Below are positions 34,311 through 45,276 of a stretch of DNA of 64,000 nt, in pieces. The notes under the pieces are model-generated. The model saw only the letters and a list, made by a program, of their open reading frames with translations, was not told the origin of the DNA and did no database searches. Where the stretch lies: assembly GCF_022539505.1 (NCBI RefSeq), contig NC_061514.1:253382124-253446123 (forward strand), given 5' to 3'. The position numbers and the translations under genes were made by a program. The first letter of the stretch is position 1. The number at the start of each line of letters is the position of its first letter. The DNA is from Lolium rigidum (taxonomy: Eukaryota > Streptophyta > Magnoliopsida > Poales > Poaceae).

Positions 34311-36555
34311 GGTAGGCGGTGCTTGTTGTATTTTTCATTACCATTTCGATTTTAAAGGGTACGGGTAACTGCCGGATATGAACATGAGTAAAGTTTTATA
34401 CCCGTATGGGTAAAAGTTTTTACCCATTAACTATAGGGATATGGGTATGGTATTGCTCTACCCTGCCTATATTCTAACATTGCCAACTTACCTGGTCGGT
34501 GTGTATGACCCTCCGTACACTTCTAGGTCAGCAAGTTGGGCCGGCCCAGTTTCTATTTTTCGTATTTTTCTCTTTCCTTCAATTTTGTTGCTTTTGTTTT
34601 GTTTTGTTTTTATTTTGTTTTTAAAAATCTGGGCATTTTTTAGAGAGAAAAATTTGTGAGAATCTGGAAATTTTATTAAAAAAAATCGGAAAACTTGAAT
34701 ATTTTAAAAAATGACCTTTTTTAGATTTCTTTATGAAATTTGAACGTTTTTTTAGATTGATTTTTTTCAAAAAATGAACAAGAATACGAAATTTTTCAAA
34801 TTTTGAACATATTTTGAGGTTGAACATTTTTAGAAAATCAACATGTTTTAATAAAATTGATTTTAAAAAAAATCTGAGCAGTTTTGAGATTAAACCTTTT
34901 TCAAAAATTATAATTTGATTTTAAAAAATGATTTGTTTTAAAATCTTAACATATTTGTGAATCATAATATTCATTGCATCTTAAAATAAAAGGAAACAAA
35001 GAAGAAAATAAAAAATAGGAATGAAAGAAAATAAAGAGAACAAAAAACTAAAGAGGTAGCGCCACATTGGGCTAGCCATAACGCCTGTGGGGGTGTACGG
35101 CGCGCTGTATGCGCCGACCTGATCGGCATATAGGATGTGTGATGTGATATGTGGTGCGCTACATGTACATGTTGCCGCCACCAGTTAGGGCCTTAGGGCA
35201 GGCCTTGATATCTATACACCAAGCACAACACATCCTAGTCAGGTATTGGGCCTAGCCCATTTTCGTTTTTTTTTCGTTTTCTATCTCTTTTTATTTCTTT
35301 TTTTGTTTGTTTTTCTATTTTTTTTGTTCAAATTTGAAAAAAGTTCAACTTTGAAAATTGGTCAAATTCGGAAAACGTTCAAATTTGAAATTGGTCAAAT
35401 CAAAATTTTCGAATTCAAAAATTGTTCATATTTGAAATATGTTCATATATAGAAAGGTATATTTTGAATATATTTTAAATTTTAGAATATGGTTAAATGT
35501 AAAAATTATTCAAATCTTTTAGAAAATCAGATTAAAAAAAGTTTAGATTAAATTTTAGCAAAGATTAAAAAATGCAAAAAAAAAGAATCGAAACAATACA
35601 TAGAAAAATAAAAAAAAATAGAGAAAGAGAAGACACCTGCTCTTGTTGGGCCCCATCTGAACTAAGCGATGCGGGTGTGTGGTGTGCGGTAAATCTGCCG
35701 ACCAGGTGGGCAGAGAGGAGCTCCCGGCCATCAAGCCCACTTGGAGCATCTCGACCGGCGCTCCTCAAATAGGCGTCGGCAGGTGCACCGGCAATGCAAT
35801 ATGGGGTGTCGGCACGTGCTCCCCAATTTGGGGAGAGGTTACACACACCGGCGATCTCGAACGGGCGATACCAATAGCAACTTAAAAAATGTAACTTAAA
35901 ATTGGTGGTGGTCATTAGAATTTGTACAAAGTTCGACAAATTTAAACTAAAATCAGTAGTTTTCTTAGCAAGCCAGTCATACAAAACAGAACAATAATTC
36001 TCTTAGCAAAACAGAACAATAGTTCTCTTAGCAAGCCAATCATACAAAAGAAAGGGCTAGAAAAGTTATAAAAAAAAAGTAAAACAACGAGACATGCTCC
36101 ATGATCAACAGTACTTGACAACAAGGTAATGCACATAAGATATACTAACTACAAACTATGATCCAGGTAGGCACCTTATAGCAGAATAGAGAGAGCACCA
36201 TCATACAACCATAGATTGGAGGAAGAAACAAATACAAGTTTAACTAGCACTGGAACAAACTTTATAACTAGAACAAGATCATACATCCGTGCTTTTTAAA
36301 ATGTATGCCATCTCTGCCTCACGAATGTTTTTTTGACTTTAATGTTAATTGAGCCTTGCAAGGATTAGGGTCGTTTTCATAAAGTTGATCATATACTCTA
36401 GTTTAAATGTGCACTGAATCTCTAGCTCTCATACATACTAAATGCACCAAACTATATTTTTTCCTCTAAAAACTGTCCTAACTCAAACAGAAGCAAGCAG
36501 TGCTCGGGGCTTATCAAACAGGACAACGACCAATAATAAAAAAAATCCTAACTTG
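34311..36555. other. AT-rich decayed repeat sequence
   Basis: Begins with a GGGTAAAAGTTTTTACCC-rich block (34311-34470) related in style to 60345-61155. Then come long runs of the type AAAATTTTGAACATTTTT (34560-34990) and GGTCAAATTTGAAA (35330-35600). No coding potential; probably old unclassified transposon sequence. Confidence 0.5.
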
Positions 36556-36557
36556 TA

Positions 36558-36601
36558 CTTCCTCCGGTATCTTTTAGTTGAGTAAAAAGGAATGGAGGGA
36601 G
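36558..36601. mobile_element. Miniature Stowaway MITE remnant
   Basis: 44 bp, CTTCCTCCGGTAT to AATGGAGGGAG, with inverted ends like Stowaway (CTCCCTCCG) and TA on both sides (36556-36557, 36602-36603). It is much shorter than a normal copy. Confidence 0.55.
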
Positions 36602-36949
36602 TAATACACTATGTTTATTTTTAGATCAAATGGCTGCTTTCACATTAATCACCAACATCACTCCAAAAAATCAAACACCAGGGGAGTACCCAACCAGGTT
36701 TTTCGAAGCTTATTTGTTCATCATCCATAGCTAACATATGTGCAACCTCATTACATGATCGTCGCACACACCCAGTAAATAGTAAGAAATAGCTAACTGA
36801 GTGACTGACCTAATGTTTTGCTCAACAAAACACCAAATCATCTACAAGCAAGAACAGACCAAATCCGACAGCATACGCTCCAAGTACCCACCAAATAATA
36901 CGAATTTCAAGCACCTAGTAGCTCGATCTAAAGGATGGGAAGAATTTAC

Positions 36950-37150
36950 CTCACATGATTCATAGTACTGATTGGTTTCGTAAATGACCCCGCTCTCCTT
37001 GTACATCAAATTCTTCTCCGCAAGGTCTGCATCTTCCAGATCAGTCACGGGCACCAGCACAACCTTCTTCCCCTTCACACCCGCAGCTCCGAGCTCCGCT
37101 CCCGCTCTGCCCTCCAAATCTGCATCCGTAGCCGCCTTAGACTTGTCCAT
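36950..37150 (-). CDS. Probable first coding exon of an unrecognised gene
   Basis: ATG at 37150 opens a 67-codon exon, MDKSKAATDADLEGRAG...ESCE, that ends exactly at a good donor (GAG|GTAAAT, GT at 36949-36948). Upstream on the minus strand is a pyrimidine-rich, GC-moderate leader (37151-37260) that looks like a real 5' UTR, and codon use is gene-like. I do not recognise the protein; a VLVPVTDLEDADLAEKN segment stands out. No further exon could be identified downstream (36,000-36,949), so the gene is either short, with an unseen small exon, or truncated by the AT-rich repeats. The LINE lies about 450 bp upstream of the start codon, in the promoter region. Confidence 0.5.
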
Positions 37151-37663
37151 TGCCGGATATGCGCCTCTTTCTTGAAGAAAGTTAAATGGGAGGGAGGAGA
37201 GGGAGGGATTGAGCGGAGGTAGCTAGGTTTTCTTCCACTGCTTTTTGCTAGAAAGGGGGGTGAGCGAGGAAAGAGAAAGGGATGGGCCAAAGAGGGATTT
37301 TGTAGGTGTGTCCACTTATGCGGTGTGGACCGTGTCTTTTTTCTTTCGCATGAGACGTGTGCCCTCCTCTCTCCTTCCCTTTCTCCTTGCGGGTGCGGTG
37401 ACACGGCGATGGTGATGGCAGCGCACGAATACGAAAGGGATACGGACCGTGCGAGTACAAATGGGCCGAGCAGGGCCTGCATGATGGGTTCTGAATGGGT
37501 TGGAACTACCGAGAAGAGGCTACAATTACCATCCTACCCCTAATCGTGATCTAATCACAGCCGTCATTGTGTTTCCACACAAGACAACGTTTCAGGTTTT
37601 TTTTTGAAACATAATATATATTAAAAGCTAGCAAGCCGCCTCATTAAAAACCTTCCAACCCCC

Positions 37664-40600
37664 TTAGGTACCCTGGTAAGGAAAAGAGTGCGTCAGAAAC
37701 TTGCAGCCCACAAATCGCACCAAGTTACAATCGGCCCCAAGGCTGTGAACTAGAAAAGCAGGTGGCTCAGCATCCCAGGAAAACGACCCATCTTGTAGGC
37801 TTATATATTTTGCACAAGAATGAGCCGCCTGGTTAGCCTCGCGACGAGCATGAACTAAGCTAAAATTTGTAAACAACAAACTCAGCTCACTAATCTCATC
37901 TAAGACCTGCTTGACTACTGAAAGATCATTAGCTCTATTTTGCCAAAATCGGACCAAAACTTGAGAGTCAACTTCAAAAACAACATTAGTGAAACCCCTG
38001 CTTCTTGCATACACAACAACATCTCTTAAAGCAAGGGACTCCATTGTCAAAGGATTAGACACACCTCGGTAAGTCTTACCCGTAGCACCACGGAAGACCA
38101 CCCCCTCACGTGCAACAGCACCAGTAGCTGCCAGATTGTCATTGACATTAACAGCACCATTGAAATTAATTTTAACAACTCCATCAGGTTGTCTCTGCCA
38201 CTTACATTCCGGCCTAGCAGATTTCTGAATACCCTTGTCCCTTGGTAACTCAAGAGTCTGCAAGGTTTCCCTCACCATCTCCAAAGTTTTAGCAGGACTA
38301 AAACCACTCTCACCATGAGTCAGGTTATTTTTCGATGACCATATCGAGTACATGACTGAAGTTATAATAGCTTTCTCATGTTGGTTGAAAAAAGACTCGC
38401 ACAGAATATTTTTTGTCCATGTCACTGGATGTAGCTTCGGCAATTTGACTAAAAGAATTTCCTTTGCGGCTTCCCAAAACCATTTCGCATGACTGCATTC
38501 AATTAAAGCATGCATCACACTCTCAGATTCTGCTTTACACAGAGCACAGGTGCTGTTATCCATTATATGTCGCCGTGACAAAGTCCTATAGTCAGGAAGA
38601 ATTCCTCAAAGAACTCGCCACCAAAAAACACGCACCTTAGGTACTACTGGCAGTTTCCATAATCTTCTCCATAAATTAGTATCATTTTCAGACGAAGACA
38701 CAGCATGTCCAAAATTATTCTTATCCTCCTCCGACTGGCGCGCTTCCATCAAGGACTTGTAAGCCGATCGAACTGTATAAATTCCAGATTTCTCTTTGGA
38801 CCATGCCAGCCAGTCAACACCCCCTGTACTCCTCAACGGAATACTCAAAATGGAATCAACATCTGGAGCAAAAAAGATCTCACGGATCAAAGGCTTATTC
38901 CAATCATTACTTGCAGTTAAAAGCTCGTTTACCATGACAAGATCAGTTTCCTTCAGACGACCCATTGGCCTCATTGTGCAGAGTTAGGGAGCCAACAATC
39001 TTCCCAAATCGAAATAGACTGACCACAGCCCATTTGCTTTATAAGAGCCAATTTCAAAGCCTCCCTTCCTGCCAGAATCGCACGCCAAGTTTTCGATGCT
39101 GTTCTCGGAGCATTGGCAGTCATCAACTCCTGGTTATGGAGATACCTGGTTCGAAGAACACGGGAACATAAGGAGTCTGGCTTCATAATTATCCTCCAAG
39201 CCTGTCTTCCTAGCAAAGCTACATTAAAAGCCTGCATATCTCGAAAACCCATACCCCCTTGGGCTTTTGGAATAGCCAATTTATCCCAGGCTAACCAATG
39301 CATAGACCTTCTGTCTAAATTTCCACTCCACCAAAATTGTCCCATAACAGAAGTGAATTTTTTGCACGTACTTTTGGAGAGTAAAAACAGCTCATACCAT
39401 GGATCGGCTTGGCTTGGACCACTGGTTTTATTAAAGCTTCTTTTCCTGGGTAAGATAGATTCTTTTCAGCCCACCCATTCACACTAATTCTTGCACTTTC
39501 AGTAATATACTCAAAAGCCTCGCTTGTTAACTTGCCCACAGCAGTAGGCAGACCCAGATACTTTTCACTGAAGGCTTCAATATGAATATTCAGATGTTGT
39601 TTCACCACTTCCCTGTGAGTATTCGAAGTACAAGGACTGAAGAAAATAGCACTCTTCTCCTTATTGACTTTCTGCCCATTTGCATTGATGAAAATAAAAT
39701 TATCATCAGCAAATAACAGATGAGAGATCTATGGAGATCTTTTGCACACACGAACTCCCCTATCAATAAAGCCTGAATTGTAGTGATGTACCAGAGCAGT
39801 CAATCCTTCAGCACAAGCAAGAAACAAATATGGTGACATAGGATCTCCCTACCTGATTCCTCGAGAAGGAGTAAAAGGTTCGAGCAAACCACCATTCACA
39901 TTAATAGAAAAATGAACTGTAGATACACACTTCATAATTATCTGCACTAACCTAGGTGGAAAACCGAGTTTAGTCAGTATTAACTCCACAAAAGGTCATT
40001 CCACACGGTCATAAGCTTTTATCATATCTAATTTGGCTGCACAATGACCCTGTTTTCCCTTCTTCTTTCTCTTCATAGCATGAACACACTCAAAAGCCAC
40101 CAAAGCATTTTCACTAATTAATCGTCCTGGCACAAGAGCACTTTATTCCAGTACAAGCCTCATTCTGTTCGCCACCGTTTTAGTTGCAATTTTGTAAAGA
40201 ACAGTGCACAAAGAAATGGGCCTATATTGCTTAATGGACTGGGGATTTCTCACCTTTGGAATGAGTGTTATAGCAGTATCATTAATCTCCTCTGGCATTT
40301 CCTCTCCATTTAGAAAGCCTAGCACCGCACCACACAGCTCCGGGCCAACTAGATTCTAGTGACGTTGGTAAAACCCTGTCGTGAAGCCATCAACACCTGG
40401 TGCCTTAGAGGGATGCATTTGGAAAAGAGCTCTCTTGACTTCCTCTTCAGTAAAATCGGCTTCAAGATTGACCTTATCCTCTTGCACCACTTTTTCATTA
40501 ACTAGGTCGATAAGTCCCTGCATATCAGGCGCTCATATCAGGGTTGGTGTGGTGCACGACTGGTGTCCCTCGCGCCGCTCCCCCAGGCGGCGCCAGGGGC

Positions 40601-42058
40601 GAAAAAAATCCGCCCCGCCTCGAATCTCTCTCCCAGGTCATCCTTGCCGCTGCCGCCGCCGGCCTCTGCCGCGGCGGTGGCAGCCGCCCTGGCGCCAAAG
40701 GTCGTCAGGTGCTGTTCGTGCTCGAGTGGTGGTGACCGGCTCGTGGGGGCGCTGGCGGTCGGGGAAGGGGAAGCCGAGTCGGCGGACTCGGGAGCGGCGG
40801 CCGGTGGCGAAGCGTGGTGTGCGACTGCCTGCTCAACGTCGGCGGAGGTGCAGGGGGTGCTCCCAGGCTGCGCTCACGGCGGCAGAGCCATCGGGCCCGA
40901 GAGCGGGACGATGGGCTATTGCGGGCCGGAGGCGCTGGATGCGTGCCGCCCTGTACGGTGGTGCTGACGTCGAGCGGCGGGGTGGCTGAGCACCATGGTG
41001 GAGCTGCCGGCATGGCCGCGGCGGAGCTGGTGGCCGGCGAGGCTGCGGTGAAGCCGGTGGAGGGAGCCTGGATCTGCGCCGTCTAGGTCGTTGGTGGGGG
41101 TTGAGGTGGGATGGCGGTCAACAACCTCCTTCTCGCCCACGACGAGGTATGGCTGGTTTCTCGCGGTGGTAGTTCAAGTTCTGTCCCCTTCGTTGGACCT
41201 AGGGGTTGGCGGTGATTGGGCCGGGGCGAAAGCTCCGCATTTTGCTGACGACGGCGACGCCTGTGGGCGCCGTTCCCTCCTTGGGGGTGTTGTTATGGCT
41301 ACAATTGCGCTACCCGCCACGAGCGCCGGGGGAAACCCCAGATCCAGCTCTGGATCGGGCGACGGCGGCACCATGGTGTCGTTTCCTCCTTGGAGGCGTT
41401 GCGTGGGTTGCTCGTGGTGTCGCCGAGGGCAGAACTGCTACCTAGAGTGTGAGTCTCAAGGGCACAATGTACACCTTGCCGGAGTTCATGGACGGTGCCT
41501 CTCTTCAAGTTGGTCGGATTCTGCCGGTCACTGGCCGTTTTCTTCTTGGCACTATGAGGTGGACGGTACATTGATCTGCGTCAGCTAGGTTTGGGATCGT
41601 TGTAGTGGCGCTGCCGGGTTTGGTGGTGACGCGGCTTTGTTGCTCTCTGCCTCATCTCTTCGCCATTTCGGCTGGAGGTCGGGCAAGGCTAGCTCTGGGT
41701 GTGTGGTTGTTTTGGAGGTGTGTTGTAAGCTGTTGGTCATGGTTTGTGTGGCTTGAGGGGGCGTGCGTGGAGTGGCGCCATTCTTTGGCTTGTATCGAGT
41801 TCTATCTTTCTATCTTAATACAGAAGACATGCAGCTTGTGTGTTCTTCAAAAATATCAGGCGCTCCTTCTGAAGTATACAAGTTTTTATAGAAACTCTGT
41901 ACCTCCTCTTTTACCTCTTCCGTATCATCACACCAAGTACCATCCTCGCGTTGGAGAGAGGATATTGAGTTCATTCTCTTGCGCTGGGAAGCAAAAGCAT
42001 GGAAATAAGCAGTATTACGGTCACCTGATCTTAGCCAGTTAACCAGAGATCTTTTCAT
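37664..42058 (-). pseudogene. LINE ORF2 remnant: reverse transcriptase, zf-RVT, RNase H
   Basis: Read from 42058 downwards: the pre-RT linker (NWLRSGDRNTAYFHAFAS, 41865-42058), RT motifs including TLIPKVRNPQSIKQYRPISL (about 40190-40280) and the catalytic FADD box (39702-39713), the thumb/connection region (KYLGLPTAVGK, about 39540-39570; WWSGNLDRRSMHWLAW near 39310), the zf-RVT zinc finger (CALCKAESESVMHALIECSHAKWFW, about 38480-38556) and an RNase H domain (about 37790-38200). In RNase H the usual NFDGA is NFNGA, so the first catalytic Asp is replaced. There are several frame changes and in-frame stops. It resembles the plant L1-type LINEs that carry a plant-type RNase H. Confidence 0.85.
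40534..41852 (+). mobile_element. Retroposed insert inside the LINE
   Basis: 1,319 bp bounded by a 12-bp duplication ATATCAGGCGCT (40522-40533 and 41853-41864) with a short A run at the right end (TTCTTCAAAAA). This is the structure of a target-primed retroposon on the plus strand. It is GC-rich and has no intact long gene; the 3' tail (TCTATCTTAATACAGAAGACATGCAGC) resembles grass LINE/SINE tails. It could be a non-autonomous LINE derivative or a processed transcript. Confidence 0.8.
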
Positions 42059-42077
42059 TTGGACAACGTTTCAGGTT

Positions 42078-42800
42078 GAGAGTCTATGGAAGCACAAGCC
42101 TTAATATATCCCCTTTATAAAAGGAAAAAATATATATATTGGCGTCCTGCTTCCTCGTGAAAATGGAGTTCAGCTATATTTTTGCATGAAAGCGAGCATG
42201 AACTTGGGTTGTGCTCCGTTCACAAGGACGCCTTCCCTGGATATGCAATAAGACCTTTAGAGCAGGATATACGGAAATTCCTCGTCCCAAAAGTGGAGCA
42301 CCAGATTAACAGTGACATCTGTAAGTTAATTTAGGTGACTTCTAAGTTCGAACTAACGATTCCAACGGATAATCTTTAGAGCAGCATTTCCCTTTGAGTT
42401 TGCCCGAGGACAAAGTTTCGGCAGTTGTTCTTCCCATATCCGCAGGAACCTTAAGCCAACAATTCAAGAATAAATTACTCAGACTAAGAACGGAAGAATA
42501 TATGCTGCTTTTACAGGCAGCAGAACCACATTATGAGCACATTTACAGGAAAACGATGCGGGAGAATGATACAACCGCGAAAGAGAGAGAAAAATATCCA
42601 TAAGCAAAAGAACGGAGGGATCGCCAGTCAGCTTAAACATTCGGTTTCACTTTCCAGCAAACTTTGTGAGGTCTCATAGCTAGCATGGGAATCAATATCC
42701 AGAGTACGTACACTCCTCATGGCGTGTTAGCATCTCTCATCTCTGCGCAAGGCAAGAATATTACTGCCTTCTACACCGCGACATGCATGCCGAATGAACC
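42078..42800. other. Upstream region of the NHL gene
   Basis: No gene supported; small frames such as 42394-42603 lack other evidence. It is the presumed promoter region of the downstream gene. Confidence 0.5.
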
Positions 42801-42807
42801 TATAAAA
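42801..42807 (+). promoter_or_regulatory. TATA box of the NHL gene
   Basis: TATAAAA, 71 bp before the start codon, with a C/A-rich, ATG-free leader (CACACGCAAACACACGC) between. Confidence 0.7.
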
Positions 42808-42877
42808 TGTCACACGCAAACACACGCATCACGTACACCAACACCACTCTATCGCGACCACGACAGCTAGCACAGCC

Positions 42878-43485
42878 ATGCCGCGGAACTACCGTCTGCC
42901 GATGTACAACCGGCAGAGCCCGGCGATCCGGTGCCTCAACTTCCTGTGCGCGGTGCTGCTCACGCTCGTCCTCGTCGCCGGCGTCATCCTCTTCGTGCTC
43001 TGGCTCAGCCTCCGCCCGCACCGCCCCAAGTTCTCCCTCGTCGACTTCTCCATCCCCAACCTCAACCGCCAGTCGGGCGCCGTCAACCTTCCGGTGAAGT
43101 TCACCGTCAACGAGCACAACCCCAACCAGAAGATCGGCATCCACTTCGACAAGGTCGACGGCTCTGTCTACTACGGCGACGAGCTCATCGCGTCGGGCCC
43201 CGCCGTGAGCCCGTTCTACCAGCAGCCCAAGAGCGACACGCCGTTGCAGGGGAGCTCTCCGCGTCCGGGCCGACGCCCACAGACCCGGCGTGGCCGCGGT
43301 TCGCCGCAGAGGTCGGGGCCGGGAGCGTCGGCCTGCGCCTGGTGCTAACCTCAACGGTTCAGTTCCAGGTGAAGCTGTGGGACACGAGGGAGCACCACAT
43401 GAAGGTGGACTGCGAGTTCAGGGTCGGCGGGGACGGCAGTCTCCTGCAGGAGTACAAGAATACGCCCTGCAAGCTCTACTTCTAG
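42878..43485 (+). CDS. NDR1/HIN1-like (LEA2 family) membrane protein, one frameshift
   Basis: Intronless gene for an NHL protein, a plasma-membrane family linked to pathogen and abiotic stress responses. Residues 19-44 form one membrane span (FLCAVLLTLVLVAGVILFVLWL) after a short basic cytosolic tail; the LEA2 domain follows (RPKFSLVDFSIPNLN, NEHNPNQKIGIHFDK, SVYYGDELIASG). After codon 124 the frame breaks in a GGGG run (43249-43252): the family-typical continuation (GELSASGPTPTDPAWPRF ... KLWDTREHHMKVDCEFRVGGDG ... CKLYF, stop ending at 43485) is in the next frame. One missing G explains it. Read literally, the first frame ends at 43348 after 156 residues. Expected length is about 202 residues. 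The break may be a sequence error; otherwise this is a recent pseudogene. ATG at 42878 follows the TATA box and matches family N-termini. Confidence 0.85.
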
Positions 43486-43572
43486 TGGACCATTCAAGCA
43501 TCCTCTCCTATTTTCCCCCTCCCATTTATTTCTCTTGGTTCTTGGATGAATTGCTTTTAGTCTATTTTTATA

Positions 43573-43678
43573 CTCCATCCATCCCATGAAAGTTGTCTGA
43601 GATTTGTCAAAATTTGAATGTATTATGATACATTCAAATTTTGACAAATCTCAGACAACTTTCATAGAGCGGAAGGAG
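43573..43678. mobile_element. Stowaway MITE, near-perfect hairpin
   Basis: 106 bp between TA duplications (43571-43572, 43679-43680). The arms (CATGAAAGTTGTCTGAGATT and its complement) pair almost perfectly around a short loop at about 43622-43632. It lies less than 100 bp after the NHL stop codon, likely in the 3' UTR. The uninterrupted site is preserved at 44328-44345. Confidence 0.9.
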
Positions 43679-43879
43679 TATTTGGGTTCATGTTGCTATT
43701 GGTTTTTCTTTTTCTATCCCCGATGATCACATATATGTATTGGAGACTCTACATTTTATAAACTCTGGCCGATTGTTGTATGCAAGTGTGAAGCATGTGA
43801 GAATTGGAATGGTACTGAAATTTGTTCTCGGAATTTCTTGTAAAAATTGGAGAATCATTAATAGTAGTATCGAATATTA

Positions 43880-44119
43880 CCTCCATCCTAAAAACTTAAG
43901 CCTTATATTTAGAAAGTCAAACTACGTCAAGTTTAATCAAATTTTTATCAAAATCATTAACATGCAAAATACAAAATTAATATCATTAGATAGATAGTAA
44001 AATAGATTTTCATATGCTATCTACAAAATATTATATTTATTGACAGATTTTAAAAGTTTGGTCAAACTTTAATTGATTTAACTTTTTTAAAATATAAGGT
44101 TTAAGCTTTAGGATGAAGG
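43880..44119. mobile_element. Stowaway MITE
   Basis: 240 bp with inverted ends (CCTCCATCCTAAAAACTTAAG and the complement of CTTTAGGATGAAGG) and TA flanks (43878-43879, 44120-44121). The duplicated flank at 44570-44600 lacks it. Confidence 0.85.
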
Positions 44120-44283
44120 TAATAGTAAATATTATGGAATATGTTAGCAGCCAATTGGTCAACTCACTGAAATCACCCACGGACACACAAATTCACTAGC
44201 TACATAGAGTAACAAGCATGAAAGGGTATGTGGAATTAGAGCCGAGGTGGGAGAAGAAACCGCCACCATTCTTTCGATGCGAA

Positions 44284-44630
44284 AAACTCTTTTTACAGTT
44301 GCCGGTTCTTGGATGACTTGATTATAATCTATTTTTATATTTGGGTTGGGTTGCTACCCGTGATTTTTTTGTATCCCTGATGTTTACATGTATGTATGGG
44401 GTTTCGGGTTCCATTGAACCCAGGTCCCAGACACACATTTTCAGTATTGGGGACTCCACATTTTATAAACTCACCACCTATCGTTGTATGCAAAGTGTGA
44501 AGCATGTGAGAATTGAAAGGGTACTAGAATTGTTCCAAAGTTTCTTGTAAAAATTTGCCAATCATTAATAATAAGTAGCATTGAATATAGTAAAGATGAT
44601 GGAATATAGTTCATAAAATTTTCAAGCCAG
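44284..44630 (+). repeat. Second copy of the NHL 3' flank
   Basis: Collinear with 43538-43877 plus 44122-44150: GGTTCTTGGATGA, TCTATTTTTATATTTGGG, ACTCCACATTTTATAAACTC, GTGTGAAGCATGTGAGAATTG and TCTTGTAAAAATT recur in order, with moderate divergence. Neither MITE of the first copy is present. No NHL coding sequence precedes this copy. Confidence 0.8.
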
Positions 44631-44675
44631 CTATTTGGACTGCAAGCACGCTCCAGGTTCAGTGCAAAGCATGTA

Positions 44676-44796
44676 ATCCCTCCGTCTAAAAAAAGGTGTC
44701 TCACTTTTATCCAGATATAGATGCATATAGATGCATTTTAATTAGAGATACATCCATATCTAATAAAATTGAGACACCTATTTTTGGTCGGAGAAG
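44676..44796. mobile_element. Stowaway MITE
   Basis: About 121 bp with ends ATCCCTCCGTCTAAAAAAAGG and the complement of CCTATTTTTGGTCGGAGAAG, TA on both sides (44674-44675, 44797-44798) and an AGGTGTCTCA inverted core. Confidence 0.8.
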
Positions 44797-44798
44797 TA

Positions 44799-45276
44799 TC
44801 TATTTTAAAATATATAGTATTGCTTACATGCTTTCACCGATGTTGTACCTCTAGTTTCTTGCAATTTTGCCCAAGCATCTAAGTGTACAAACACGAACTT
44901 TACCTTCTTTCACCACTTTATTTCTCGGTGATGTAATCCAGCTGTACCTCTTGCTTAGCAAACAAAAAGGTTAAATCAACAATCACAGGTTCAACGACAT
45001 GACAATGATCAGTTCCAATTGTCTGAATGAAGAGCAAGGCAAATATCAATACAGCATCACCTGTCAGAATACCAATGCTTACGTGTTGACACTAACGGAT
45101 CACAAGATGCTAAAAGATATATAGCCACACGTACATGCAATAGTTGTTTCTTGCCAGGTACACGCAGTCCTAATTCTGGCCAAACTGAACAAATTTACAG
45201 CAAAACTGCGGTGGTCATTTCCACATGCACCAGATCCCACAAAGCCCAAACGGATTACAAGGCAGCTAACACCTAT
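44799..45276. other. Intergenic / GPAT9 3' UTR
   Basis: No gene. The part next to 45277 must include the 3' UTR of GPAT9 (minus strand); no unambiguous polyadenylation signal was chosen. Confidence 0.5.

Larger units (their letters stand above)
37599..42061 (-). mobile_element. 5'-truncated LINE with RNase H, interrupted by a retroposon
   Basis: A non-LTR retrotransposon inserted on the minus strand, flanked by a perfect 16-bp duplication GACAACGTTTCAGGTT (37583-37598 and 42062-42077). Its A tail appears as a T run at the left end (37599-37605). The copy begins in the linker between endonuclease and reverse transcriptase, so ORF1 and the endonuclease are absent, as expected of incomplete reverse transcription. 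A 1.3-kb retroposed sequence is nested at 40534-41852. Confidence 0.93.

Noticed and set aside
40381..40989. 202-codon plus-strand frame
   Set aside because: It crosses the junction between the LINE and the nested retroposon, so it cannot be an ancestral gene.
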